A stretch of DNA of 64,000 nucleotides from Euryodendron excelsum (Eukaryota > Streptophyta > Magnoliopsida > Ericales > Pentaphylacaceae), in the NCBI GenBank assembly GCA_033060915.1, contig CM065379.1, positions 26,032,318-26,096,317 on the forward strand. The letters are read 5' to 3'. The notes beneath the pieces are model-generated. The model worked only from the letters and a program-made list of their open reading frames with translations, was not told where the DNA came from and ran no database searches. How positions within the stretch are numbered: position 1 is the stretch's first letter; each line of letters opens with the position of its first letter. Positions 13,485-25,684 of the stretch are shown piece after piece. Position numbers and translations under genes: made by a program.

Positions 13485-13608
13485 TTAGACTGAAGGGGGT
13501 TTTGTTAATGACATTTCAAAAAGGAGGGAGGTCAATGTAATGTCCAACTGGTTGAGGGAGGCACTTGTATTTACACAAATGTTCAGGGGAGTTTTGTGTA
13601 ATTTACCC
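13485..13608 (-). repeat. MULE right terminal inverted repeat
   Basis: This is the reverse complement of the left end with scattered substitutions and small length changes. Confidence 0.85.
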
Positions 13609-13617
13609 CAAAATAAA

Positions 13618-14322
13618 TGGTAAAGAAATCAAATAAAAGGCAAAGAATAATATTGTTATTTTAATGTGAAAGAGTGATTATCATATTTATTACATTCATG
13701 TTTCATTGTTGGACTATTTTGTTCACATGTCCATATACTGTTTTGTATGTTATGTATTGTATGTTGGATATTTTGACTGCAGGGCGTAAGCTCACCCCCC
13801 ACCAGACTTTGCAGTTATATATTGGGACACAAAGAATGATCATTTAAACTTACTGGTTATTGGATAGATTTTCTGAGTTGACATTCGCCTACAGGAATTG
13901 CTTGATGTTAAACAAGATTTTAATTTTAGTATTATGATAACTATGTTTTGTATCATGCACTAGATTTGTATTGAGATTTTGAGAGACTTGTAGATGCTCT
14001 GTAGTAACTACGAACTTTGTTAAATTAGAATTTGTTATTTTAGGATATTTTTTGAAATTTGTTTTTTTTTTAAATTTAGTTTTTTAGCATAAATAATCCC
14101 TTGAATTTTGGGACGTGAAATTTATGAGAAACCAAATTTTTCGTTATAATGTTCTTGGCAGCCACATGTCACGTTAAAATCCCTCGAATTTGAAATTTTT
14201 CGTTGCTAAGAACAGTATAATTGCCAAGAAACCAAATTTGGGATTCTTATAAAATTTATGAGGCACGAATAGAGGTCGTTTTCGTTCATGCTAGGGTTTT
14301 TACACCTTCATTTAGGTAGATA
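13618..14322. other. Unassigned sequence between MULE and LTR-like block
   Basis: AT-rich with no coding content. An imperfect inverted pair lies at about 14125-14160 and 14195-14240 (TTCTTGGCA versus TGCTAAGAA context). It may be the tail of a gypsy LTR, since GCGTAAGCTCACCCC near 13785 resembles chromovirus LTR sequence, but no terminus was confirmed. Confidence 0.3.
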
Positions 14323-17185
14323 TGTAACACCCCAAACCATCACACTTTAATTCATAATCTATTAAGTTGTACTATGCGTACTTAATTGAACATTATTTGA
14401 GTTTTATGTATTTTTGTACTTGTGGGGATTGAAGGATTTTGGTTATTTGCATACACTAGCTAGAGATTTTTCAAATTTGCTAGAATTGGGTTTTGTATGA
14501 CTTAGAAATATTTATATAATTAATTGAGGAGTTTAATAAACTCCATTTAATGTCAATCATTTTAGACTACTTTTGTAAATATCTGATTATGATTAATTAA
14601 GTCTAAATACTATTGATAACACTACTCGGCACTATTTAAGATAAATATATATATATATATATATGTGTGTTTGACCTCTACAAGTGAGATTAAATTAGAG
14701 TATCTATACTTAATTAAGCTTAATCCTGTGATTAGAGAGTGAGTTAGTGGAAGATGAGTCATGGTCGTGTTGCATATGGAGTTGACACCTTACCACCCTA
14801 TGAGCTTTATAGTAAGACAGGTGTCCCACTATCTCTTGTATCGATCAATTTGCAAGATTTGTATTCTTGGTACAAAAATCTTTTATATTTACCTATTTGC
14901 ATGAGTGGGCAGAGAGAGACAGAGATAGAGATCACCAGAGATCACCTGACATCATATAGAGAGAGAATGAGTGTAGTGTGTAGAGACACTCACTAACTCT
15001 CACACACATGTTTTCTCATTGCTAGATTTGTATGCATTTGTAGATAGAGAGTGAGTGGTAGAGGAGGCATGTGTTTGTAAAGAGAAAGAGAAGGAAAATA
15101 AGGATAAAGTGAAAGAAACTCAAGGAAATTCATATAGGACTTTGTCTTGATAAGAACTAAGGTATGAGAATCATTTGTATGTTCAAATTCTTGTATCCAA
15201 TCAGTTAGAAAAACTTTTAAAATTGTTTGATGATCATTAATTTTGAACTTGAGTCTTGGGAAAAAACCATGTTTTTATAAATATTGGGTAGCCCATTTTC
15301 AAGGGCTTGCTTTGATGAGTTCATGAGATATTTGGTTAAGTCGTCATCATCATTTGATTAGATTGTGACCTTGAGTATGTATTGGAGGCCTTGAGTTCTC
15401 CATTTTGATATTTGAAGATACCTTGTTTTGATTAAATCATGCATACAATGTGTTTTCTATAAAGTTGATATGTTATTTCTTTAGACCAATTCATAACCTT
15501 GGAATACAATTTAAGACTTTAAATTTGTGATAGAGACTTTACAAGACCATAGGAATGTGTTTAGGAATTTTAGACTCGTTAATTTAATATTTGGAGACCA
15601 AGACTCTAGAGGGGTCGACAACTATGCCTAGAATTCTAGCTTGAACATTTGGTAAAAATGTGTCAATACCTGAATTTAGGTGTCGACACTTTTAATTTTT
15701 CTTTGTGTTGATACTTGCACTTTGTAGTAAGGTGTCGACACTTCCAACTAAGTGTTAACACTTTTATTCAGATGTCTACACTTATGGAATGACTTCAGAA
15801 TTTCTTCACCTTGGCCTTAAACACTTTTGCATTGTTTTGAGTCACATGGTGGGAACGTAAAATAGTTTCTTAAAAGGCTTATATGTTCATATGTTCCTTG
15901 TATTTGCTTTAATTAGGTAGGATTATTAAGAAATCAAAGTGTTTAGAGGCTTGAAGGTTAGTTAATCAAGGACTGTAGTGACTTGATTTCTGGAGTTATA
16001 TTTCTGAATTGATTCTCATAGTAAGCATGTTTTATGGAATGATCGTTTTAGAATAATTCATGATACTTATTTTCCTATGTTAAATGTTTCCGAAAGCTTA
16101 GCTCCATGAATATTGAATGACTTTATTATGAGTTTTAAAGTAAAATGCATACTATTTTTCATATGCCTATCTCAGAGTCCCTTATGAGGGAGACTGTAAT
16201 ATTGAGGGGGACTATAATATCAACTTTTCATGTCTATTTGCATGAGACAAGTTTTTCAGTTACCGTGAGTAACATTTCCACCCTCTAAAATAGATATATC
16301 TGTTTATGTTTCTATTCAATCTGAGATGATATGTACGATACGATATATGTGGCATTTGGAAGTCATGTTTTGTCTATCTTATGTGCAATTCTAACTACTT
16401 CTAATGTACCTTGGAAACAAGTGATCTCTATCATGTTCTTACTTCTTTTGAAAACAATGTCCATGCTGGTTGTTAAGTTATTCAATGGGTTGTGAGCTCA
16501 AAAAGTCTTATGACATATTTTTTAGGTCATTGAGTTCAACTGGTGACTTAAGAAGCTATAATGCCATAGAAGCTATTGACTTGCATTGTAAGTAAAAGAC
16601 TTTTGTGAGGGCGGCTTTTGTGATTGGAGCTTGGATGTATGGATTATCAATTGAAGGTTTTGTTGCACTCGATTACTACTTGGAGTATGAGTGTTAATGT
16701 ACCTTTCAAATTTAATGTTAATTGGCCCTTATTGTTTTAAAGCTATAAGATTGTATTACATCTTTAATTTTGGCTTTTTGTAAGTGAAATTTGAAATGGG
16801 ATCAATTTAGGCACAACTCTATTATCTAATGACCACACAAATTCCAAGTCATTTGATTTATGTATGCTTACACTGAGTTCCAAGTTAAAATTTTTAGACC
16901 AACTAAATAAAGCCAATAAACCAATTGCACTTTTGTCCATTTCAAGTTTAAGGCTTTTGGTAGTTTTTGGAAGGTTAGCTATTTGTCGGTCGGGACACTA
17001 AATCTGCATAGAATGGGTTGAATTCATAACATCTATGTAAACTTATGGCCTCGTTTATTTGGTAGGTTTTTTTTTTTAATTCATATTTGCTGAAATTAGT
17101 GTATGTGCTATGTTTTCCATCATCATTATGCTTACTTGATTTTTTCCCCAAAATAATCCTTAAGGCTAAGAGAGATATTTAATGT
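14323..17185 (+). repeat. LTR-like block starting TGTAACACCCC
   Basis: TGTAACACCCCAAACC at 14323 is a common start of plant chromovirus LTRs. The block contains an AT dinucleotide run (about 14646-14664) and, at 15660-15785, several TGTCGACACTT-like palindromes. No primer site, opposite end or target duplication was found, so its extent is uncertain. The 80-codon frame at 14754-14996 shows no recognisable domain. Confidence 0.35.
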
Positions 17186-17191
17186 CATAAG

Positions 17192-18857
17192 TGTTGGAGA
17201 CTACGGAATAGCCCTAGACCTGGCTATAGTACATACATATAATACCAAAAATTTATGATCTGATTAATAGGAACTAATCTATGTGATCAGTATCGTACCT
17301 TTAAGGTCTCTCTGCTTTGATCCAAAACAACAATAGATATGATTTTTGAGATTCGTCTTCTTTGATCTCGAACAATAACAAGTACAAATCAACTGTTTAA
17401 AGGCAACTTTCAGACTTCTATTGTATCCCTCATACACGTCTTACATCAGAGAGAGTGGCTCGTAGCTGGTAGTGTTTCTTTCTCTCACAAAAATGTGTAT
17501 ATGAGGTTATGAGCATTGTAACTGTAGCAACTCATAGAGTATACATAGAGACTACAGTAGGGATCACATGATTAGTATGATTAGGACTTCTTACGCAAAC
17601 AAGAATTTATAATTCAACTAGAATTAATCTCTATTTATGTAAATTATAATTTATACCACTAAAAAATTATAATTGCACCTCCTGTCATACTAGAAATTAT
17701 ACTCTGAGCTCCATGTTATTAAATGTTTATTTATCTCCCCATATTAAGATCATAGATACCTATCTATTAAATAAAATTACTAACAATTAAATTTAATAAA
17801 CTTATTTAATTCCTTGAGATCTTTCACTTAACTTATTTGATATGTTGGATTCATAATCTTATTTAATTCGTTGAGTTTATTGACTCATAAAGAATCTTAC
17901 TCTTTTGTGAATTAAAACAATAAACACTACATGTACGTGTCTAATAATTATATTAGGATTAAGAGTATAAGCACTCTTAATAATCATGAGGCACTAATTA
18001 TTTTATAAAATCAGTATAAAAATAATTATCTCAACATGGTCATGTTCAATACACACAAAGTGTACTAATATAAAGAGTTGAAACTATACTGTTTCCAAAA
18101 TCAAGACAAACCTATTAAAATCTTATGCTATAACCCTACTGATCGTGTGTCCAGTTCCATCTAAGGCTGTAAACAATAAAATTATATTTCATAAAAACCG
18201 ATGATCTACTCTTTCGTGTGTAAACTACAGTTCTATCTGAGGCAATGAACGATAAACTTATATTCTATAAGAGCCAGATTATCACTTATAAGCTTTCCCA
18301 ATGAGGTATCATCAATCTCTATACTGGGATATAGACTCCATTAATAATTAATATCGTAATACACGTAATGTTATCACCCAACTCACTGAGTTCATTACCC
18401 ATAAAGAATCTGACTCTTCTGTTAATCAAAATAATAAATACTACATGCACGTGTCTATTATGAGGCATTAATTGTTTTATATAGTCAGTATAAAAACAAC
18501 TAGCTCAACATGGTCATGTTCAATATACACAAAGTGTACTAACACAAGAAGTTGGAACTATATTGTTTTCTATAGTCAAGACAGACCTATTAAAATCTTG
18601 TGCTACAGCCCTACTGATATTAATATTCATCATATACGTAATGATATCGCCCAACTCACTAAGTTTATTGATACACAAAGAACTTAATTCTTCTGTAAAT
18701 CAAAATAATAAACAGTACATGCAGGTGTATAATAATTATATTACGATTAAGAGCATAAGCACACATAATAATCATGAGGCATTAATTGTTTTATATAATT
18801 AGTATAAAAATAATTAATTTAATACGGTCCTGTTCAATACACACAAAATGTACTAAT
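17192..18857. repeat. Tandem-repeat element X, left part
   Basis: It begins with TGTTGGAGACTACGG, copia-LTR-like. From 17871 it holds tandem units: unit 1 about 17871-18386, unit 2 about 18387-18661 (shortened), and unit 3 starting about 18662. Unit 3 is interrupted by the Tat solo LTR and resumes at 27250. Shared phrases include ATGGTCATGTTCAATA and CACACAAAGTGTACTAA. Small open frames (18472-18971) are part of the repeat and are not genes. Confidence 0.6.
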
Positions 18858-20368
18858 TATCGCGCTCAGATTTTTCACACTCGAGGAATACACACACAAA
18901 CGGAAAAAATATTATACTCTCTCGTTAGAACTCATCCTCCTAGAAGAATGAGTGCGACTAGGTTCGAATGAAAAATTGATTTGAGTAAAGGGCTTTTAGA
19001 AAAAGTTTGGAGTCGCCACCTAACTTGATTAAGGTGAGTTAAGTCACCTAAAAACTAAGCACAATCCGAAGACTACACTTAAGGTTTTTGAAAACGATTT
19101 TGAAAATACGTCCTCAAGAGAGGGTTTTTAACAAAACAGGTTGTTTGGCAACTATCACGTCCCATAACCCGACCTATACGGATTTAGGGTACATGACCTG
19201 CCAGTAACAAGGCTACCCAAGGCCGCATTACATTAACTGGTTGATCACCTATGCATAAACATTTAAAATGATGTATAATTGCAAAAAATAGAACTTTTGA
19301 TAACTTGAAATCATAATCTGTGTCATACATGGCAGAGTTGTGCCTAGTCCAAATCATAACATACATATGAGCCTAATCAAGGCTCACCACATTTATAACA
19401 TTTATACTATTACAAAACATTAGGGTCTAGCCCTCAAACATATTACAAAACATGGGCCCGTGGGCCGTAACTCAAAATACACATATGCCCTCGCTTTAGG
19501 GCCTCCCGGATTGGCTACCTGAAAATCATTTGAGAAAACGTAAGCTAATGCTTAGTGAATAACAATAATGCATGAGCATAAAATACCATAGACTACATTT
19601 ATATTTAATGTACATAACAATAGAGGTACATTTATGCATAAGTGGCATGAACTTAGAAACATATAAGTATAATTTTCAAGACACCTGGAGCATAGGCTTT
19701 TGTAGTAAAACATTTCATCATTTCTAAAATATAATGTTGAAGAAGAGCAACAGTCACATCATAGCATGAACTAGTTAAGTGTGATATAGCTTGTCATTAG
19801 CATAATATTTCATAACTTGTGAGTGTATATCTTAGCTCGTCGTATAACTTTAGACACATCTGTATCATTACTCTCGAAATTGTATAAAGCGTAGATATAA
19901 GAGCATAGGTAACATAAGCATCATATTGAGACATTATATCATTGGAACATAGTATCATAGGCGTGAGATGTAAATTGTAACATGGTCATGTATGGTATAA
20001 TGTGGTTTGGCATAAGTATACCATGGCATGGTACAATGAGGCATATCATAATATTGTAGAAAGGAGAGATATATTGTGACATTAATACTTGTGAAAACAT
20101 ACACAACTTGTCGTGAAGCATTTGAATAAATCATATTTTTCGCTTCTAGTACATAAGAGTGTCATGTCTTTACATCAGAGCTAGGCTCCGCATTAGTAAC
20201 CATAAAGGTCACCACATCAGTAACCGTAAAGGTCACCATTGGGCTCTTTAGGCCAACATCAGAGCTAGGCTCTGCATCAATAACCATAAGGGTCACCATA
20301 GGGCTCTATAGGCCAACATATCCCTCACTTCACCCTACTTAAGGGGTTTTTCTGGTATTGGGCATCAT

Positions 20369-20778
20369 AGCAACCATAAGGGTCATGCATAAGGGTCTTT
20401 AGGCCAACATAGTAACCATGAAAGTCACGCATAAGCTCCTTAGGCCAACATAGGAACCGCAAAGGTCACGCATAGGCTCTTTAGGCCAACATAGTAACCA
20501 TGAAGGTCACGCATAGGCTCCTTAGGCCAACATAGTAACCGCGAAGGTCACGCATAGGCTCTTTAGGCCAACATAGTGACTGCGAAGTTCACGCATAGGC
20601 TCTTTAGGCTAACATAGTAACTGCGAAAGTCACGCATAGGCTCCTTAGGCCAACATAGTAACCGCGAAGGTCACGCATAGGCTCTTTGGGCCAACATAAT
20701 AACTACGAAGGTCACGCATAGGCTCTTTGGGCCAACATAGTAACCATGAAGGTCACGCATAGGCTCTTTAGGCCAACC
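20369..20778. repeat. 41-bp tandem array, ten units
   Basis: Each unit reads approximately AGTAACCGCGAAGGTCACGC followed by a second half ending TTTAGGCCAACAT. Ten units follow each other without gaps, and looser variants occur on both sides (20165-20330 and 20940-21040). The related gypsy C LTRs hold only one unit (41505-41575 and 47905-47975, opposite strand). Confidence 0.93.
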
Positions 20779-20785
20779 ATGAAAG

Positions 20786-21040
20786 TCAGTAAGAGCTATG
20801 CTCAGTCATTAGCAACATAGAGTGCTTTAAGCCAATAATGAGAGCAGGGCTCAATCGTGAGACAAGGCTTAGTCATTAAGAGCTACGCTCAGTCATTAGC
20901 AACATAGAGTGCTTTAAGCCAATCATGAGAGTAGGTTTAGTTATAGTAACCGTAAAGGTCACACATAGGCTTTTAAGTCAATCATAAGAGCTATGCTCAG
21001 TTATAGTAACCATAAAGGTCACATCTAGACTTTTAAGCCA
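20786..21040. repeat. Secondary repeat (AGAGCTATGCTCAGTCATTAG type)
   Basis: Two copies of a unit beginning AAGAGCTAYGCTCAGTCATT and ending AGTGCTTTAAGCCAA start near 20791 and 20877, followed by decayed copies. It is probably a derivative of the same ancestral LTR segment as the 41-bp array. Confidence 0.7.
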
Positions 21041-23339
21041 AGGGACGTCTCCCAACATTGTGATAGATTATTTCGTGTCCCCTACCGTAGGATCCTCGTT
21101 TCTAGTTTAGGGTCTTGCCACGAAAAGACCTTGAGTTAGAGTCGTACGTTAGGAATCTTACATCTACTTTATGTGAACGTTCTAGTCCATAGGTTGTAGT
21201 TCATATAATAGATAAGATTCGTACATTATTCAAAGCATGACATTCATACCTGAACGTAATCATTGATACATTGAAATAAATGGAAAGAAATGCATGAAAC
21301 GTAATTGAACTTGAAAGCATTTGGAGAGTAATAAGTTTTACTCATGGCATATTATTACTCACCTCTCTCCGGTTGAACGAATGATAAAGGAGGTGTTTCT
21401 ACACATAATTCATATAGAAACATAGAACATCAATACACGATGCTAAGGCAATAACGTATAAACCGAGACTAAGCACATAAATCATTCGACCCCGACTCAC
21501 CAACACCTCACTCTCACCATGAAAGACGAGACTAACTCTAGAGTAAGGCCTCCAACGTAACACGAGAACATAAGGTTGAGGGTGAAGTATGAAACTCGAA
21601 ACATTGATCCTCTATCACGTCCCAACTACCCCAAACAAAGGATTCTCACACAAGGCTAGTTCCATATGAAAATAGGCTTAAAGGCCTTTAATTTGATAGG
21701 TCATGGCTTAAAAACACATTTCGGGTGAAGAAGTTAGGTCTCACGAAGAACGGGATAACACTTCAGAAAAATAAGGTTTTTGGCATAATTTTGGGTCAAC
21801 TTTAAAATTTCATAACTCTCAATCTATAAGGAATTAGAAAAAAAACTTTATACGGATACTCTATGAGTCTAGTTTCTAATGCTTCAAACAGTGTATCAAT
21901 CCAAGTTTTCTAGAGAAAGTTATGCCCGTTTTACTAAATAGTGTCCGAGCTAACAGATCATTCGAACGTCCAACCAGGGAGTTCGAATGCTTAGGCAAAA
22001 TGAACTAGGAGTTCGAACGCCCAAATGGGAGTTCGAACTCCAAGAAAAAAATTGGAAAAAGCCTTTCTCAGAACGTTCGAACTCCAAGGATGATAATAAC
22101 TCAAAATGGGGGAGAAAGAACAATCAAAACAAAGGGATCTAAAAAAGAAATAAAAAACCCTAATATTTCACATATTTGGGGATTTTCAACCCACCACTCC
22201 CAATATTTAACAATTGAGCTTCAAGCTCTCTAAATCAAGTAATTGGGACCCAAGGGGTCCACCAAATTCAACAACAACACCCCTAGATACATATATGCAA
22301 AATCTCAACACAATCCACCAAGATAGATACACAGACATATACAATTCTAGAGAGAGAGAGTGGAACCTTACCTTCCTCAAGCTTGTCCAAGTCTTCAAAT
22401 GGCCTTTCTTGGTTTAGGTTGAAGCTCTCCAAGCTCCCCTTCTCCTTCTTCCTCCTCTTCTTTTCCTCCCTCTCTCTCTCTACCCGTAGGGTGTGTGTGT
22501 GTGTGTGTGGGTGTGTGTGTTTTGTGTATATAAGATGATACACATGGAAAATAATCTCATACGTCTCACTCTATAGGCTTAAGTTACAAAATGACTTTAA
22601 TTAGTCAACTTGACCCAAATGCATATTAAAATGATATAAAATTTAAAGAAACACATAAATAGGGAAAATAATGGGTTTAGGGTACTACAACAACCTTTAG
22701 AAAATATGTAAGCCCTTTTTCAGAAAATAACTCCATTTTGGTATTTCGAAAACAGTGATCTAAGTTCGGAGATTGGTTACGTGTAGGGAAGACGTATTAA
22801 GCCATCACCCTACTCCGCCCTTGCGGTACCTACATGTCTATTCACCCTAAATTTACCTATGAGAGTCTTCAACTAATAAATGTCCAAAACTATCTACTTC
22901 AGAAAAGAATTTTTAGAAAGATATGATGCATGATATGTAAATGCAATAGAAAAAGGGAGTTGGAAAACTGTTTTGGAAATAGATTTAAAAATAAATTGAT
23001 TTGATTTAAAAAAAAAAAAAGAGATTTGAAAAGATAGATTTGAAATTGGAAAGTTTTAGAAATTGAAAATAGAGATTTGAAAACAGATTTTTGGGATTGG
23101 AAACTTGAAATAGATTATGGAATTGGAGATTTGAAAAAGGTTTTGACCGCACCCATGAGGGTTGTCTACGTATCCTTTTTGAGGAATCAGGTTAGTCGTA
23201 ATTTGGACCAGAGTCCGATAGAAAATAGAAGGTTTTGATTTGAGCTTAGAATAAAAGATTTGAAAAAGGATTTAATTTGAACTTAGAATAGAGGATTGGA
23301 AATTGAAATTTGGAATTGAAAGGATTAGACTTTGATTTG

Positions 23340-24060
23340 GAAAGATAGAGATTTAAGAAACCTAGACTTAGGAAGATAGCATTTAGGAAGGACTTGAGAT
23401 TAAGAAAAATTTGACTTGAATATTAGACTTGGAAAATTAGGAAAGATTGGAATTTAGGAAAGATTCGCTCTAGAAAAGTTTCAAAATAGGAAAGTTCCAT
23501 TTTAGGAAAGTTTCAATTTAGAAAAGCTTCGTTTTAGAAACATTTTGATTTTGGAAAGTTTTCATTTTAAAAAAGGTTTTGAAATAGGAAATGTTTCTTT
23601 TTAGGGACGTTTTGAATTAGCGAAGAATCAAAATTGGAAAGTTTTTAAATTGGAATATTTTCAAATAGGAAAGTTTAAAATTTAGGAAAGAGTTGATTTT
23701 GGAAAGATTTGAATTAGGAAACGTTTGATTTTAAGAAAGATTTGGAGTTTGGAAAGTTTAGAATTTAGAAATTTTTTAACTTAAGAAAGTTTAGAATTTA
23801 GAAAGTTTTGACTTTGGAAAGTTTAGAATTTTAAAAATTATTGAAATTAGGAAAGATTTGAGTTTAAGAAAGATTTGAAGATTTAGATTTGGAAAGTTAA
23901 GATTTGGAAAGGTATAGAATTAAGAGAAGTTGGAATTAGGAAAGATTTGAAAGCTTAAAGTTTAAGGAAAGATTTAAAAGTTCAAGTTTCGTAAGGTTCA
24001 GATTTAGGAAGTACGAGATTAGGAAGGATTTGGATTAGGAAAGATTTGGATTTGGAAGGA
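23340..24060. repeat. GGAAAG-type short-period low-complexity tract
   Basis: Degenerate repeats of about 15-20 bp around the core TTAGGAAAGTTT. The same tract lies at 52380-53240 in the Tat 3 LTR, so it is an inherited part of this LTR family, not a separate element. Confidence 0.7.
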
Positions 24061-25163
24061 TTGAGATTCCTATTTCCTAAAACAAAGGATTAGATTTTGT
24101 TTCAAAAAGAAGTGTTTTGATTTTGTTTCCAAAAACGAAGGATTGTATCTAGTTTCCTAAATGAGGAGATTGGATATGGTTTCCTAAAAGGAATATTGGA
24201 TTTGACATGGAAATGGAAGGGGAAGTTTTAGAAATCCTAGATTTTGAAAACTATAGTTTTGATGTAGAAAATAGGTTTTGGAAACTTATGATTTTGACGT
24301 AAAAGAGGAGGTTTTGAAAACCTAGGTTTTCAGGCAAAATTGAAAATCATATTTTAAAAAAGGAAGTTAGGATTTCCAAATCGTTGGCTCTAGGGTTTAA
24401 CTTAGACTCTAAGAAAAGAGATTTTTGGAAAGTGAGTTTTTAGAAAGAAAGATTTTTAGAAAGAAATCTTAGAGAGGAGTTTTTGGAAAGTGAACTTGAG
24501 AGGAGTTTTACAAAAAAGATTTTGGAGAGAGCTTTTTTGGAAAGGAGTTTAAAAAGACGTTTTGGAAAATAGATTTTTGAAAGGAATGTTTTAGAAAACA
24601 ATTTTGGAAAGGAATTTTGGGTGAGTCTTCAAAAAGTATTGGAAAGAAGGAATTTTAGAAAGAGAGATTTGAAAGGAGATTTTTAGAATGTCCATAAAAA
24701 CATCTCACTTTCCTAAAACGATTCTAATTATAAGAAGATTAAAACCACTCTAAGATAGTGGTTTTGAAAACAACAATGTTTTGAAAATATGGACCATATT
24801 GGTCACTTTAAATGTAACACTTTCCTAAAGCAATCCTAGCCATGGAAAGGCTAGAATCACCTTAGGATTGTGATTTTGAAAACAAGTTTTGAAGAAGAAA
24901 GTTTAATGCAAGTTTTGAAAACGGTTTTGATGCAAGCTTTTGAAAACAAGTTTAAAAATAAATTTCGAAGAGATACAAAATCATGATATGCACAATGCAA
25001 GTTGGGGTCATGAACATACAAGGTTAAAGGCTTCACCACATAATCAACGGGGCCGAACCCACGTGGTCTCTAGTTAGAATAAAAGAAAGACCCCAACACG
25101 GTGACCTCCAATAGCCTAATCCTACACATGACCGGGTAGTCCCTTGTTTCAAGCATGCAAGGA

Positions 25164-25188
25164 GGGGGGGGGGGGGGGGGGGGGGGGG
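25164..25188. repeat. Poly-G run (25 bases)
   Basis: An uninterrupted run of 25 G in the Tat solo LTR. The corresponding place in the Tat 3 LTR (near 54330) has only a short interrupted purine stretch, so the run arose in this copy. Confidence 0.9.
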
Positions 25189-25599
25189 AAGAAGATGAGG
25201 GATTAAAATAGAACAAAACCCAAGTGGGTTCGGAGGGAGAAGAGAGAGGGGGAAGATACGTAAACTTTAAATAGAGAGCCTACCTTGTATCTTCTTTATT
25301 TTGCTTTGCTTTGCACACTTTGTTTTTCTTGCTTTGCTTTGGTCTTCGCTTCAGTTTTCGTCTTGATCTTTGAGTGCTTCGGGTTGCAGCACTTCAAGTC
25401 TTCAATGAAGTCTTTGGAGGCTAGTGTGTGAGTGTATATGAGCGTATAGGAGTATATGAGCTAGGGTTTGTGTATGGAGGCTAGGGTTTCAGAAAACCTA
25501 AAGAAAACTAGAGTTTAGGGAGGCTACGAGCTTTGTATATCAAAGAGGTGAGTTTTTGGACTGAGTTTCCGAACCTTTTTCATGCTAGAAGAGGCTTTA

Positions 25600-25607
25600 T
25601 ATTTATA
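25600..25607 (-). promoter_or_regulatory. TATA box of Tat solo LTR
   Basis: TATAAATA on the minus strand, at the position equivalent to 54740-54747 in Tat 3. Confidence 0.55.
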
Positions 25608-25659
25608 GAGAGAGGAATGACCTGGTGCCTGTTGTAGTGACGCTAGGCAAAAATTCCTT

Positions 25660-25684
25660 CTGGCACCACTAGTAGTGGTGCCAG
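25660..25684. repeat. Hairpin palindrome, Tat solo LTR
   Basis: CTGGCACCACT, loop AGT, then AGTGGTGCCAG: a perfect 11-bp stem with a 3-base loop. The equivalent in Tat 3 (54800-54824) has GC where this has AT at one stem position, changed on both arms. Confidence 0.9.

Larger units (their letters stand above)
12356..13608. mobile_element. Non-autonomous Mutator-like element (MULE)
   Basis: The element is 1253 bp with long terminal inverted repeats starting GGGAAAATTACACAAAC on the left and GGGTAAATTACACAAAA on the complement of the right end. The ends stay similar for about 125 bp. It is flanked by an identical 9-bp direct repeat CAAAATAAA (12347-12355 and 13609-13617), the duplication size of Mutator elements. 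The interior is G-rich (12840-13150), with short frames only and no transposase, so it depends on an enzyme supplied elsewhere. Confidence 0.88.
19153..22689 (-). repeat. Tekay-type solo LTR nested in the Tat solo LTR
   Basis: The left end on the plus strand, TATCACGTCCCATAACC, matches the reverse complement of the gypsy C LTR end (GGTTATGGGGCGTGATA). The right end is GGGTACTACA. Flanks GCAAC (19148-19152) and ACAAC (22690-22694) are a 5-bp duplication with one mismatch. At 3537 bp it is about 1 kb longer than the gypsy C LTRs, largely through the 41-bp array. No internal region remains. Confidence 0.88.

Noticed and set aside
18472..18971. Several 60-80-codon open frames
   Set aside because: They lie in tandem repeat X and the start of a solo LTR and share no domain with any known protein family I recognise.
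20369..20778. Regular 41-bp repeats that could suggest a CRISPR-like array
   Set aside because: Units are contiguous with no unique spacers and lie in a plant LTR.
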